Source: Micromonospora marina
Lineage (GTDB): Bacteria > Actinomycetota > Actinomycetes > Mycobacteriales > Micromonosporaceae
Length of the DNA stretch: 64,000 bases
NCBI RefSeq assembly: GCF_900091565.1
Contig: NZ_FMCV01000019.1
Span: 62,001-126,000, forward strand
Reading direction: 5' to 3'
The translations under genes were made by a program, and so were the position numbers. Below are positions 23,852 through 31,486 of the stretch, one piece after another. Position 1 is the first letter of the stretch, and every line of letters begins with the position of its first letter. The notes beneath the pieces are model-generated. The model did not search any database, was not told the origin of the DNA, and worked only from the letters and a program-made list of their open reading frames with translations.

Positions 23852-24537
23852 TCCGGTGCCACCAGCCGGAAGCCGACCCCCCGCACGGTGCGCAGGTAGC
23901 GCGGCTTCGCCGCGGACTCGCCCATTTTGCGGCGGAGCCAGTACAGGTGAACGTCGATGGTCTGGTCCTCGCCGACCGATGGCTGCCGCCATACCTCCTC
24001 CAAGAGTTCCCGCCGGGACACTACCCGGCCGGGACGCGCGGCGAGATACGCCAGCAGGTCGAATTCCTTGCGGGTCAGGGCCAGGGACTCCCCGTCCAGC
24101 ACCGCGCTGCGCTCACCCACGTCCACCCGCAGGCCGCCGACGGTGTGCACGGCCGGTTGCACGGTACGGCTGGCCCGGCCGGCCCGGCGCAGCACGGTGG
24201 TGATCCGGGCGTCCAGGTGCGCCCCGGTGAACGGCTTGACCATGTAGTCGTCCGCGCCGGCGCGCAGCAGCCGTACCACCGACTGCTCGTCGTCGCGGGC
24301 GGTGGCGATGATGATCGGCACGTCGGTGATGCCGCGCAGCATGCGCAGCGCGTCCGAGCCGTCCAGGTCGGGCAGGCCGAGGTCGAGCACCACCAGATCC
24401 GGTGTCTCCGCGGCGACCCGGCGCAGCGCGTCCAGCGCGGTGCCGACGGCGTGCACCGCGTGCCCCCGGTCGGTCAGCGAGCGCAGCATGGCGCCGCGCA
24501 CGACGTGGTCGTCTTCGACCAGCAGGACGGTTGCCAC
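23848..24537 (-). CDS. OmpR-family response regulator
   Basis: 229 residues from GTG 24537 (VATVLLVEDD). The receiver domain has the acidic pocket VEDD, phospho-acceptor Asp in LVVLDLGLPDLDG, Thr in ATAR and Lys in VKPF. The C-terminal winged helix is of OmpR type (LTRKEFDLLAYLAARPGRVV; DVHLYWLRRKMG; TVRGVGFRL). It is upstream of and overlaps its kinase gene. Targets unknown. Confidence 0.93.
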   Translation of the reverse strand: MATVLLVEDDHVVRGAMLRSLTDRGHAVHAVGTALDALRRVAAETPDLVVLDLGLPDLDGSDALRMLRGITDVPIIIATARDDEQSVVRLLRAGADDYMVKPFTGAHLDARITTVLRRAGRASRTVQPAVHTVGGLRVDVGERSAVLDGESLALTRKEFDLLAYLAARPGRVVSRRELLEEVWRQPSVGEDQTIDVHLYWLRRKMGESAAKPRYLRTVRGVGFRLVAPD

Positions 24538-24610
24538 GTCAGCACCGTACTCGGCATGGCAAGCCGGTCGCGTTGCGGCGGTCCGGCCAACCGGGCAAGC
24601 TGGGACGGCG

Positions 24611-25537
24611 ATGACGTTCACGCTCTTCCCCGACACCCGCCTCACGCTCGCCCGCGACGCGCTGGCCGGCCTGTCGGTGGGCGACGCCCTCGGCTCCCAG
24701 TTCTTCGTCCCCGGCCGGCACCCGGACGACCTCGCCGCCGGGCGGCTGCCCGCGCCGCCGTGGGAGTGGACCGACGACACCGAGATGGCCTGCTCGGTGG
24801 TGGCCGAACTGGCCGCCGCCGGCCGCATCGACTCCGACCGGCTGGCGCTGGCGTTCGCGCAGCGCTGCGAGCCGTACCGGGGGTACGGGCCGGGCGCGGT
24901 GACCGTGCTGCGGCTGATCCGTACCGGCACGCCGTGGCCGGTGGCCGCCGCGTCCGCGTTCGACGGGCAGGGCTCCTGCGGCAACGGCGCCGCGATGCGT
25001 GTGGCGCCGCTCGGCGCCTGGCACGCCGACTCCACCCGGCGCGCCGCCGAGCAGGCCCGCGACTCCGCCGAGGTGACCCACGCACACCCGGAGGGCGTGG
25101 CCGGCGCGGTGGCGGTCGCGGTGGCCGCCTCGCTCGCCGCCCGGGCCCGCCTCGACGGCGACCGGCCCGACCCGGCCCGCCTGCTCGCCGCGGTCGCCGC
25201 GGCGCTCGACCCGGCCGGTGAGGTGCACCGCGGGGTACGCCGGGCCGCCGCGCTGCTCGGTCACCCGGCCGCTGCGGCGGCCGACGCGCTCGGCAACGGC
25301 TCGCGGGTCACCGCGCAGGACACCGTGCCGTTCACGCTCTGGGTCGCCGCCACGCTGCTGCACGACTACCCAGCCGCGATCCGGGCCTGCGTCGAGGCGG
25401 GCGGCGACGTGGACACCACAGCGGCCATCGTGGGCGGGATCGTGGCCGCGTACACCGGGGTCGGCGTGCCCGGCGGCGTACCGGAGGGCTGGCTGACCGC
25501 CCGCGAGCCGCTGCCCGGCTGGCTCACCGCCGCCTGA
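24611..25537 (+). CDS. ADP-ribosylglycohydrolase family protein
   Basis: 308 residues. The fold's metal ligands are visible: LSVGDALGSQF, WTDDTEMACS (the Thr-Asp-Asp cluster) and VEAGGDVDTTAAIVGGIVA near the C-terminus. The family removes ADP-ribose from proteins or small molecules; DraG and ARH3 are relatives. The exact substrate is unknown. It is divergent from the two-component pair with only 73 bases between, so the two may share regulation. Confidence 0.88.
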   Translation: MTFTLFPDTRLTLARDALAGLSVGDALGSQFFVPGRHPDDLAAGRLPAPPWEWTDDTEMACSVVAELAAAGRIDSDRLALAFAQRCEPYRGYGPGAVTVLRLIRTGTPWPVAAASAFDGQGSCGNGAAMRVAPLGAWHADSTRRAAEQARDSAEVTHAHPEGVAGAVAVAVAASLAARARLDGDRPDPARLLAAVAAALDPAGEVHRGVRRAAALLGHPAAAAADALGNGSRVTAQDTVPFTLWVAATLLHDYPAAIRACVEAGGDVDTTAAIVGGIVAAYTGVGVPGGVPEGWLTAREPLPGWLTAA

Positions 25538-25647
25538 CCGCCCGCCCGCCCTCGCCGGCTGTGGTGGTCGTGGGTGCGCGCCCCAGTTCGGGGAAGTGGC
25601 GGGGTCGGCGGGGGAGGGATGCAGCCACCTCGGCGAGCTGAAGTCGA

Positions 25648-26586
25648 TCATGCGTGCCAGCGCGTACCACCAGCGGGGACGGGCTCGAGGGGCGCGGGGG
25701 GGTCGGCGGCGGGAGCAGGGGCCGGCTCGGAGGAGTCGGAGCGGGGGTCCGTGTCCGGACGTCCGGTGGCGGCGGGCACGACGGGGGTTGGGCTGTCGTC
25801 GTGCGGGAGGGTCATGGTGTCGCGCCGGCGGCGGTTGAGCAGCCAGCCGATCGCCGCGCCGCCGGCCAGCCCGGCCAGCAGGCCGCCGCCGAGCAGCAGG
25901 TCCGCGCTCGGTCCGTCGTCGGCCACCGGTGCCGCGCCGCCCGCCGCGCCGCCCTGCGCCCCACCGGCCGCGCCGGGGCCGCCCGCCGCGCCGTGACCGC
26001 CGTGCCCGGCGCCGTTCGCGCCGGGGGCGCCGTCGTGCGTCACGGTGCCGGGCAGCGGCGGCAGCAGGTCGACGGTCGGTGCCGGGTGCGCGCCACCCGC
26101 CGGGTCCGCCCACCGGACCACGGTGCCGTCGTCGTACGTCTGCACGACGGTGAACGTGAGCCGGTCGGTGGCGGGCATCGGTCCCATGCCCAGCGGCAGC
26201 CGGGCCGGCCCGGTGCCGGTGCCGGGCATCCGCAGCCAGCTCACCGAGTGGGTCACCTGGTTCAGTTCGGACGCGTGCATGCCGGGGATCGGCTGGTCGA
26301 GCGTGCGGGTGGTGATGGTCGGCGCCCAGTCCGGCACCGACAGCGGGTACACCTCGCCGATCGGGGCGTCCGAGGGCATCGTCAGCTCGATCCTGGTGGT
26401 GCGGCTGCCCGGCCGGTCCGCCGGCACCACCACCGACAGTTGGATCGCGTCGCCCTGGCGTACCTGGGCGGGTGAGGTCGTGACTGTCACCCCGGCCGCG
26501 TTCGCCGCGCCCGGCCAGCCCACCGCCCCGGCGAGTACGGCCGCCAGCAACGCCGCCGCCCACCGGCCCCGACGGGTCATCCTCAT
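25648..26586 (-). CDS. YcnI-like (DUF1775) exported, membrane-anchored protein
   Basis: 312 residues from ATG 26586 (AAGGA ten bases upstream; ATGs at 26598 and 26580 are alternatives). Signal peptide RRGRWAAALLAAVLAGAVGW ending near ANAAG. The mature domain VTVTTSPAQVRQGDAIQLSV starts like YcnI, though the usual exposed N-terminal His ligand is not obvious here. A Gly/Ala/His-rich linker (about 210-250) leads to a C-terminal membrane helix (LLLGGGLLAGLAGGAAIGWL) and a Pro-rich cytoplasmic tail. YcnI proteins bind copper in other bacteria; no copper genes are adjacent. Confidence 0.8.
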   Translation of the reverse strand: MRMTRRGRWAAALLAAVLAGAVGWPGAANAAGVTVTTSPAQVRQGDAIQLSVVVPADRPGSRTTRIELTMPSDAPIGEVYPLSVPDWAPTITTRTLDQPIPGMHASELNQVTHSVSWLRMPGTGTGPARLPLGMGPMPATDRLTFTVVQTYDDGTVVRWADPAGGAHPAPTVDLLPPLPGTVTHDGAPGANGAGHGGHGAAGGPGAAGGAQGGAAGGAAPVADDGPSADLLLGGGLLAGLAGGAAIGWLLNRRRRDTMTLPHDDSPTPVVPAATGRPDTDPRSDSSEPAPAPAADPPAPLEPVPAGGTRWHA

Positions 26587-26745
26587 GGTCGTCCCCATCC
26601 TTCTCGACTGGGGCCGGCACCGGCTCCGGCCCCACCTGGTAGTTCGGGCGGCGGGGCGAAAAGGTTCAACACCGCACGGAACTCGCCGGAGACGGGGCAC
26701 CGGCGTCGGCGGCGGTCCGGGTCCGGGCGACCGATAGCATCGCAG

Positions 26746-26762
26746 GGGCCGGTCACCGGCCC
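26746..26762 (+). promoter_or_regulatory. Small hairpin in the thrS leader
   Basis: GGGCCGG-TCA-CCGGCCC, a perfect seven-base stem, lies 27 bases before the thrS start. TAGCAT at 26735-26740 just upstream may be the -10 box, which would place the hairpin at the very 5' end of the mRNA. Confidence 0.35.
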
Positions 26763-26789
26763 TTCGTACCGTCGACGACAGGAGTCACC

Positions 26790-28808
26790 GTGTCCGCACC
26801 CCGTACCCCCGTCGTGGCCGACCCCGTCGTCGTCGCCGCCGGGACCAAGGCGGCCGACGCGGTGGCCGCGGCCGGCCTGCCGATGAGCGGGCCGAAGGCG
26901 ACCGTGGTGGTCCGCGACCCGCAGGGCCAGCTCCGCGACCTGGACTGGCGCCCGGCCGAGGACGTCGCGGTCGAGCCGGTCACCCTGGACAGCCCGGACG
27001 GGCTGAACGTGCTGCGTCACTCCACCGCCCACGTGCTGGCGCAGGCGGTGCAGGACGTCTTCCCGGACGCGAAGCTGGGCATCGGCCCGCCGATCGAGAA
27101 CGGCTTCTACTACGACTTCGGCGTCGACAAGCCGTTCCAGCCGGACGACCTGGCCAAGCTCGAGAAGCGCATGCAGGAGATCGTCAAGTCCGGCCAGCGG
27201 TTCCGCCGCCGCCGGTTCACCGACCTGGACGAGGCCCGGGCCGAGCTGGCCGCCGAGCCGTTCAAGCTGGAGCTGATCGAGGTCAAGGGCGAAGGGCTGG
27301 ACTCGTCCGAGGTGATGGAGGTGGGCGGCGGCGAGCTGACCATCTACGACAACCTCGCCGCGAACGAGGACAAGGTCTGCTGGTCGGACCTGTGCCGCGG
27401 CCCGCACCTGCCGAACACCCGGCTGATCGGCGCGTTCAAGCTGATGCGCTCGGCCGCCGCGTACTGGCGCGGGTCGGAGCGCAACCCGCAGCTGCAGCGC
27501 GTGTACGGCACCGCCTGGCCGACCCGGGACGCGCTGAAGGCGTACCTGAAGCTGCTGGAGGAGGCCGCCCGCCGCGACCACCGCAAGCTCGGTGCTGACC
27601 TCGACCTGTTCAGCTTCCCCGACGAGATCGGCTCCGGCCTGCCGGTCTTCCACCCCAAGGGCGGCGTGCTCAAGCGGGTGATGGAGGACTACGTCCGGGC
27701 GCGGCACATCGAGGAGGGCTTCGACTACGTCGGTACGCCGCACATCTCCAAGGAAGGTCTCTTCCACACCTCGGGACACCTGCCCTACTACAAGGACACG
27801 ATGTTCCCGCCGATGGAGATGGAGGGCAGCGACTACTACCTCAAGGCCATGAACTGCCCGATGCACAACCTGATCTACCGGTCGCGCGGGCGGTCCTACC
27901 GGCAGCTGCCGCTGCGGCTGTTCGAGTTCGGCTCGGTCTACCGGTACGAGAAGTCGGGCGTGATCCACGGGCTGACCCGGGTGCGCGGCTTCACCCAGGA
28001 CGACTCGCACTCCTACTGCACCGAGGAGCAGGCGCCGGCCGAGATCAAGCACCTGCTCGGCTTCGTGCTCAGCCTGCTGCGCGACTTCGGCATCGACGAC
28101 TTCTACCTGGAGCTGTCGACCCGCGACGACTCCCGGCCGGACAAGTTCGTCGGCACCGACGCCGACTGGGCGACCGCCACCGCCGTGCTGGAGCAGTGCG
28201 CGCTGGAGACCGGCCTGGAGCTGGTGCCGGACCCGGGCGGCGCGGCGTTCTACGGCCCGAAGATCTCCGTGCAGGCCAAGGACGCCATCGGCCGGACCTG
28301 GCAGATGTCGACCATCCAGTACGACTTCAACCAGCCGAAGGGCTTCGGGCTGGAGTACCAGGCCGCCGACGGCACCCGGAAGCAGCCGGTCATGATCCAC
28401 TGCGCGAAGTTCGGGTCGATCGAGCGGTTCATCGGAGTGCTCACCGAGCACTACGCGGGCGCGTTCCCGGCCTGGCTGGCGCCGGTGCAGGTGGTCGGCA
28501 TCCCGATCCGTGACGAGCACGGCGACTACCTGGTCGACTTCGCCGCCACGCTGCGCCGGCACGGCATCCGCGCCGAGGTCGACCTGGGCGACGACCGGAT
28601 GCAGAAGAAGATCCGTAACGCGCAGCAGCAGAAGATCCCGTTCATGGTGATCGCCGGCGACGACGACGTGGCCGCCGGCACCGTGTCGTTCCGCTACCGG
28701 GACGGCTCGCAGCGCAACGGCGTCCCTGTCGACGAGGCGGTGGCGCACGTCCGCGAGGTGGTGGAGTCGCGCACGAACGCCGGACCCACCGCCACCGCCG
28801 CCGAGTAG
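26790..28808 (+). CDS. thrS: Threonyl-tRNA synthetase
   Basis: 672 residues from GTG 26790 behind AGGAG. The N-terminal TGS-like and editing domains include HSTAHVLAQAVQDVFPDAKLG, with the HxxxH editing motif. The class II catalytic core has the zinc Cys in KAMNCPMHNLIY, motif 2 in FEFGSVYRYEKSGVIHGL and motif 3 near IGVLTEHYAGAFPAWLAP. The C-terminal anticodon-binding domain follows. It charges tRNA-Thr. It opens the conserved block that continues to yebC, and ends at a strong terminator. Confidence 0.97.
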   Translation: MSAPRTPVVADPVVVAAGTKAADAVAAAGLPMSGPKATVVVRDPQGQLRDLDWRPAEDVAVEPVTLDSPDGLNVLRHSTAHVLAQAVQDVFPDAKLGIGPPIENGFYYDFGVDKPFQPDDLAKLEKRMQEIVKSGQRFRRRRFTDLDEARAELAAEPFKLELIEVKGEGLDSSEVMEVGGGELTIYDNLAANEDKVCWSDLCRGPHLPNTRLIGAFKLMRSAAAYWRGSERNPQLQRVYGTAWPTRDALKAYLKLLEEAARRDHRKLGADLDLFSFPDEIGSGLPVFHPKGGVLKRVMEDYVRARHIEEGFDYVGTPHISKEGLFHTSGHLPYYKDTMFPPMEMEGSDYYLKAMNCPMHNLIYRSRGRSYRQLPLRLFEFGSVYRYEKSGVIHGLTRVRGFTQDDSHSYCTEEQAPAEIKHLLGFVLSLLRDFGIDDFYLELSTRDDSRPDKFVGTDADWATATAVLEQCALETGLELVPDPGGAAFYGPKISVQAKDAIGRTWQMSTIQYDFNQPKGFGLEYQAADGTRKQPVMIHCAKFGSIERFIGVLTEHYAGAFPAWLAPVQVVGIPIRDEHGDYLVDFAATLRRHGIRAEVDLGDDRMQKKIRNAQQQKIPFMVIAGDDDVAAGTVSFRYRDGSQRNGVPVDEAVAHVREVVESRTNAGPTATAAE

Positions 28809-28816
28809 GCGGTCCG

Positions 28817-28848
28817 CCGAACCGCGCCGCCCTGGCGGCGCGGTTCGG
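28817..28848 (+). terminator. Terminator of thrS
   Basis: Arms 28817-28831 and 28834-28848 are perfectly complementary over 15 bp around CT, giving an almost perfect 32-base palindrome nine bases after the stop. Confidence 0.8.
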
Positions 28849-28858
28849 GGCCGGATCG

Positions 28859-28864
28859 TAGGAT
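28859..28864 (+). promoter_or_regulatory. -10 box of a probable leaderless transcript (HIT gene)
   Basis: TAGGAT ends seven bases before GTG 28872, with no ribosome-binding site between, right after the thrS terminator. Confidence 0.5.
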
Positions 28865-28871
28865 CGCCTGT

Positions 28872-29432
28872 GTGACAGGGGCGGAGCGGCACACCGGGTA
28901 CGGCGGCGACGACGGTCTGGCGGACGGGCTGGACCGGCTCTGGACGCCGCACCGGATGACCTACATCTCCGGCGAGGACCGTCCCGAGGGCGGCTACGAG
29001 AAGCCCGCCGGCTGCCCGTTCTGCCTGGCGCCCGGCCTGCCGGCCGAGGAGAGCCTGGTGGTGGCCCGCGGCGAGCACGTCTTCGCGGTGCTCAACCTCT
29101 ACCCGTACAACCCCGGGCACCTGCTGGTCTGCCCCTACCGGCACGTGGCCGACTACACCGAGCTGGACGAGCCGGAGACGGTCGAGCTGGCCGCGTTCAC
29201 CAAGGCCGCCATGCGTGTGATCAGGCACGTCTCCAGCGCGCACGGCTTCAACCTGGGCATGAACCAGGGCGGCGTGGCCGGCGCGGGCATCGCCGCGCAC
29301 CTGCACCAGCACGTGGTGCCGCGCTGGGGCGGTGACGCCAACTTCATGCCGGTGATCGGCCGGACGAAAGTGCTGCCGCAACTGCTCGCCGACACCCGGG
29401 AACTGCTCGCCAAGGCGTGGGCGGCGGCCTGA
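28872..29432 (+). CDS. HIT-domain protein, Ap4A phosphorylase-like
   Basis: 186 residues. The histidine triad HLHQHVVPRW (about residues 140-149) and the N-terminal CPFC half of a zinc site place it with the actinobacterial HIT protein next to pgsA (Rv2613c in M. tuberculosis, a diadenosine tetraphosphate phosphorylase). Expected to cleave dinucleoside polyphosphates. In other actinomycetes pgsA follows directly; here three extra genes intervene. Confidence 0.92.
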   Translation: MTGAERHTGYGGDDGLADGLDRLWTPHRMTYISGEDRPEGGYEKPAGCPFCLAPGLPAEESLVVARGEHVFAVLNLYPYNPGHLLVCPYRHVADYTELDEPETVELAAFTKAAMRVIRHVSSAHGFNLGMNQGGVAGAGIAAHLHQHVVPRWGGDANFMPVIGRTKVLPQLLADTRELLAKAWAAA

Positions 29433-29451
29433 CGGCGGCCCGCTCCGACAG

Positions 29452-29457
29452 TACGAT
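29452..29457 (+). promoter_or_regulatory. -10 box of a probable leaderless transcript (maltokinase-cap protein)
   Basis: TACGAT lies seven bases before ATG 29465 and no ribosome-binding sequence intervenes. Confidence 0.45.
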
Positions 29458-29464
29458 CTCGCGC

Positions 29465-30103
29465 ATGGCTCTCCTGCACCGCGCGGAACTGCGCCCCTCG
29501 AAACTGGAGTTGCTCGCCGGCTGGCTTCCCGGCCGGTCCTGGTTCGCCGGGGAGGCGGGCGCGGAGGTCAGCCGCGTCGCGGCATACCGGTTCGACGACC
29601 CGGCCGGCGAGGTCGGCGTCGAGACGCTGCTCGTCCGCGTCAGTGCCGGGCCGGTGCTCCAGGTGCCGCTGACCTACCGGGGCGGGCCGCTGGCCGGGGC
29701 CGACGAGCACCTGGTGGGTGTCATCGAGCACTCGGTGCTCGGCCGCCGCTGGGTGTACGACGCCTGCGGCGACCCGGTGTACCCGCCGCTGCTGGCCGCC
29801 GCCGTTCTGGCTGACGCCGGGCAGGCCGAGGAGTACTTCGAGGTCGACGGGAAGCGTGAGGTGCGCCCGGCGAGCATGACGCTGACCGGCAGCCGCACCG
29901 GCCGTGCCGTCCCGACCGGCCCGGTCCCGGCTGCTCCGGTCCCGGCCGGCCCGGGTGACGGCGGTGTGACGGTGGTCCGGGTCGGGGACGTCGAGCTGGC
30001 GGTGGTCCGGCGGCCCGTGCCGGCCGAGGCGCCGGGCTCCGGCGGGCTCACCGGCACCTGGCCCGGCCAGGACGAGCCGGTGCTGCTGGCCCACGCCCGC
30101 TGA
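29465..30103 (+). CDS. Stand-alone maltokinase N-terminal cap-like protein
   Basis: 212 residues starting MALLHRAELRPSKLELLAGW. The sequence LLAGWLPGRSWFAG and the beta-rich continuation (TLLVRVSAGPVLQVPLTYRG) match the N-terminal cap domain of mycobacterial maltokinase, but the kinase domain that should follow is absent. The protein ends after a Pro/Gly-rich linker and a short beta segment. It is therefore not a maltokinase. No trehalose or glycogen gene is adjacent. It may bind a sugar or a partner; function unknown. Confidence 0.75.
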   Translation: MALLHRAELRPSKLELLAGWLPGRSWFAGEAGAEVSRVAAYRFDDPAGEVGVETLLVRVSAGPVLQVPLTYRGGPLAGADEHLVGVIEHSVLGRRWVYDACGDPVYPPLLAAAVLADAGQAEEYFEVDGKREVRPASMTLTGSRTGRAVPTGPVPAAPVPAGPGDGGVTVVRVGDVELAVVRRPVPAEAPGSGGLTGTWPGQDEPVLLAHAR

Positions 30104-30113
30104 GGACAGACCG

Positions 30114-30151
30114 TCATGCCTGAGAGGCATGTTCATGACTCTCAGGCATGA
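30114..30151. terminator. 13-bp perfect inverted repeat after the maltokinase-cap gene
   Basis: Arms 30114-30126 and 30139-30151 (TCATGCCTGAGAG and its complement) with a 12-base loop. Its place 10 bases after a stop suggests a terminator, but its mixed base composition is more like an operator for the downstream aldo/keto reductase. Confidence 0.5.
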
Positions 30152-30259
30152 CGAGTCCACCGCTACCGCCCACCGCATGGCGTCACGTGGCGTGATCGTG
30201 ATCGGGCTCCTCGGCGACGAACCGGCCCGCGGTCGCCGGTGAGGTGACAGGATGCGGCG

Positions 30260-31318
30260 GTGACAGTCGAGAAGCGACGGTTGGGTCGCAGCGGCATCGA
30301 GGTGAGCGCCCTCGGCATGGGGTGCTGGGCGATCGGTGGCCCGTGGGCCGAGGGAGCCCGCCCGCTGGGCTGGGGTCGGGTCGACGACGACGAGTCGGTA
30401 CGCGCCGTCCGTCGCGCGCTCGACCTCGGCGTCACGCTGTTCGACACCGCCGACACGTACGGCGCCGGGCACGGCGAGCGGGTGCTCGGCCGTGCGCTCG
30501 CCGGCCGGCGCGACGAGGCGGTGATCGCCACGAAGTTCGGCTACACCTTCGACGAGCGGACCCGGCAGGCCACCGGCGAGAACGCCTCCCCGCACTACCT
30601 GCGCCAGGCGGTCACCGGCTCACTGCGCCGGCTCGGCACCGACCGCATCGACCTGTACCAGCTGCACCTCGGCGACCTGCCGCTGCCCCGCGCCGAGGCA
30701 CTGATCGGCACGCTCGACGACCTGGTCGACGCCGGCCTGATCGGGGCGTACGGGTGGAGCACCGACCGGGCCGACCGGGCCGCCGCCTTCGCCCAGGTGG
30801 CGCGCGGCGCCACCGCCGTGCAGCACGCGCTGTCGGTGCTCCGGGACGCCCCGGCCATGCTCGACGCCTGCGTCAAGCACGACCTCGCCGGCCTGGCCCG
30901 GGGGCCGCTCGGGATGGGTCTGCTCACCGGCAAGTACACGCCGGAGTCCACACTGCCCCGCGACGACGTACGCGGACTCGGGCCGACCTGGCTGGAATGG
31001 TTCCGCAGCGGCCGGCCCGCCCCGGAGTGGCTGCGCCGGGTCGCCGTCGTGCGCGACGCGCTGACCGCGGACGGCCGCACCCTCGCCCAGGGCGCGATCG
31101 GGTGGATCTGGGCGCGCAGCGACCGGGCGGTGCCGATCCCCGGCGCCCGGACGGTGGCCCAGGTCGAGGAGAACGCGGCCGCGCTGGCCCGGGGCCCGCT
31201 CACGCCGGACCACTTCGCCGAGGTCGAGCGGCAGTTGGCGGCGGTACGCTCGGCGGCCCTCCGCGACGCCGACCGCCCCCACTGGCCGATGCCCCCCGTC
31301 CCCGCCGTCCGCCCCTGA
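30260..31318 (+). CDS. Aldo/keto reductase
   Basis: 352 residues from GTG 30260. AKR tetrad parts: LFDTADTYGAGHGERVLG (Asp, Tyr), IATKFGY (Lys), LYQLHLGDLP (His); the cofactor loop is PIPGARTVAQVEENA. This subgroup resembles bacterial general-stress AKRs such as YhdN. Substrate unknown. It lies between the maltokinase-cap gene and the convergent EF-G-like gene. Confidence 0.9.
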   Translation: MTVEKRRLGRSGIEVSALGMGCWAIGGPWAEGARPLGWGRVDDDESVRAVRRALDLGVTLFDTADTYGAGHGERVLGRALAGRRDEAVIATKFGYTFDERTRQATGENASPHYLRQAVTGSLRRLGTDRIDLYQLHLGDLPLPRAEALIGTLDDLVDAGLIGAYGWSTDRADRAAAFAQVARGATAVQHALSVLRDAPAMLDACVKHDLAGLARGPLGMGLLTGKYTPESTLPRDDVRGLGPTWLEWFRSGRPAPEWLRRVAVVRDALTADGRTLAQGAIGWIWARSDRAVPIPGARTVAQVEENAAALARGPLTPDHFAEVERQLAAVRSAALRDADRPHWPMPPVPAVRP

Positions 31319-31391
31319 CCCGCGCTCCCGCGCCCTGACCTCCTCGTCACCCGCGCCCTCCACGACGCCGCGCCTCGCTCCCGCTGCCCAC

Positions 31392-31458
31392 CTGCTCGTG
31401 CAGTTGGTGCCGACGGGTAGGCGAAATGCCCCTTTGTCGGGACGAAAGTGCAAGATCG
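31392..31458. repeat. Degenerate copy of an intergenic palindrome family
   Basis: The right half (31436-31458) contains ACGAAAGTGCAAGATCG, closely like the right arm of the perfect palindrome at 52789-52857. The left half (31392-31414) is a decayed complement. It lies between convergent genes. Confidence 0.45.
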
Positions 31459-31486
31459 TGGCGGTGGAGCGGTGGAGGGCGGGGGG

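Noticed and set aside
23852..23992. ATG 23992 as the start of the histidine kinase
   Set aside because: It would add a charged segment read from within the regulator gene and displace the first membrane helix from the N-terminus; CTG 23851 explains the junction better.
26583..29381. 932-codon open frame on the minus strand opposite thrS
   Set aside because: It is the mirror of the strongly conserved thrS and HIT genes; long antisense frames are expected at this GC content and the product has no protein character.
31319..31486. Additional small gene between the aldo/keto reductase and the EF-G-like gene
   Set aside because: Only a degenerate palindrome is seen; frames there are short and without start signals.
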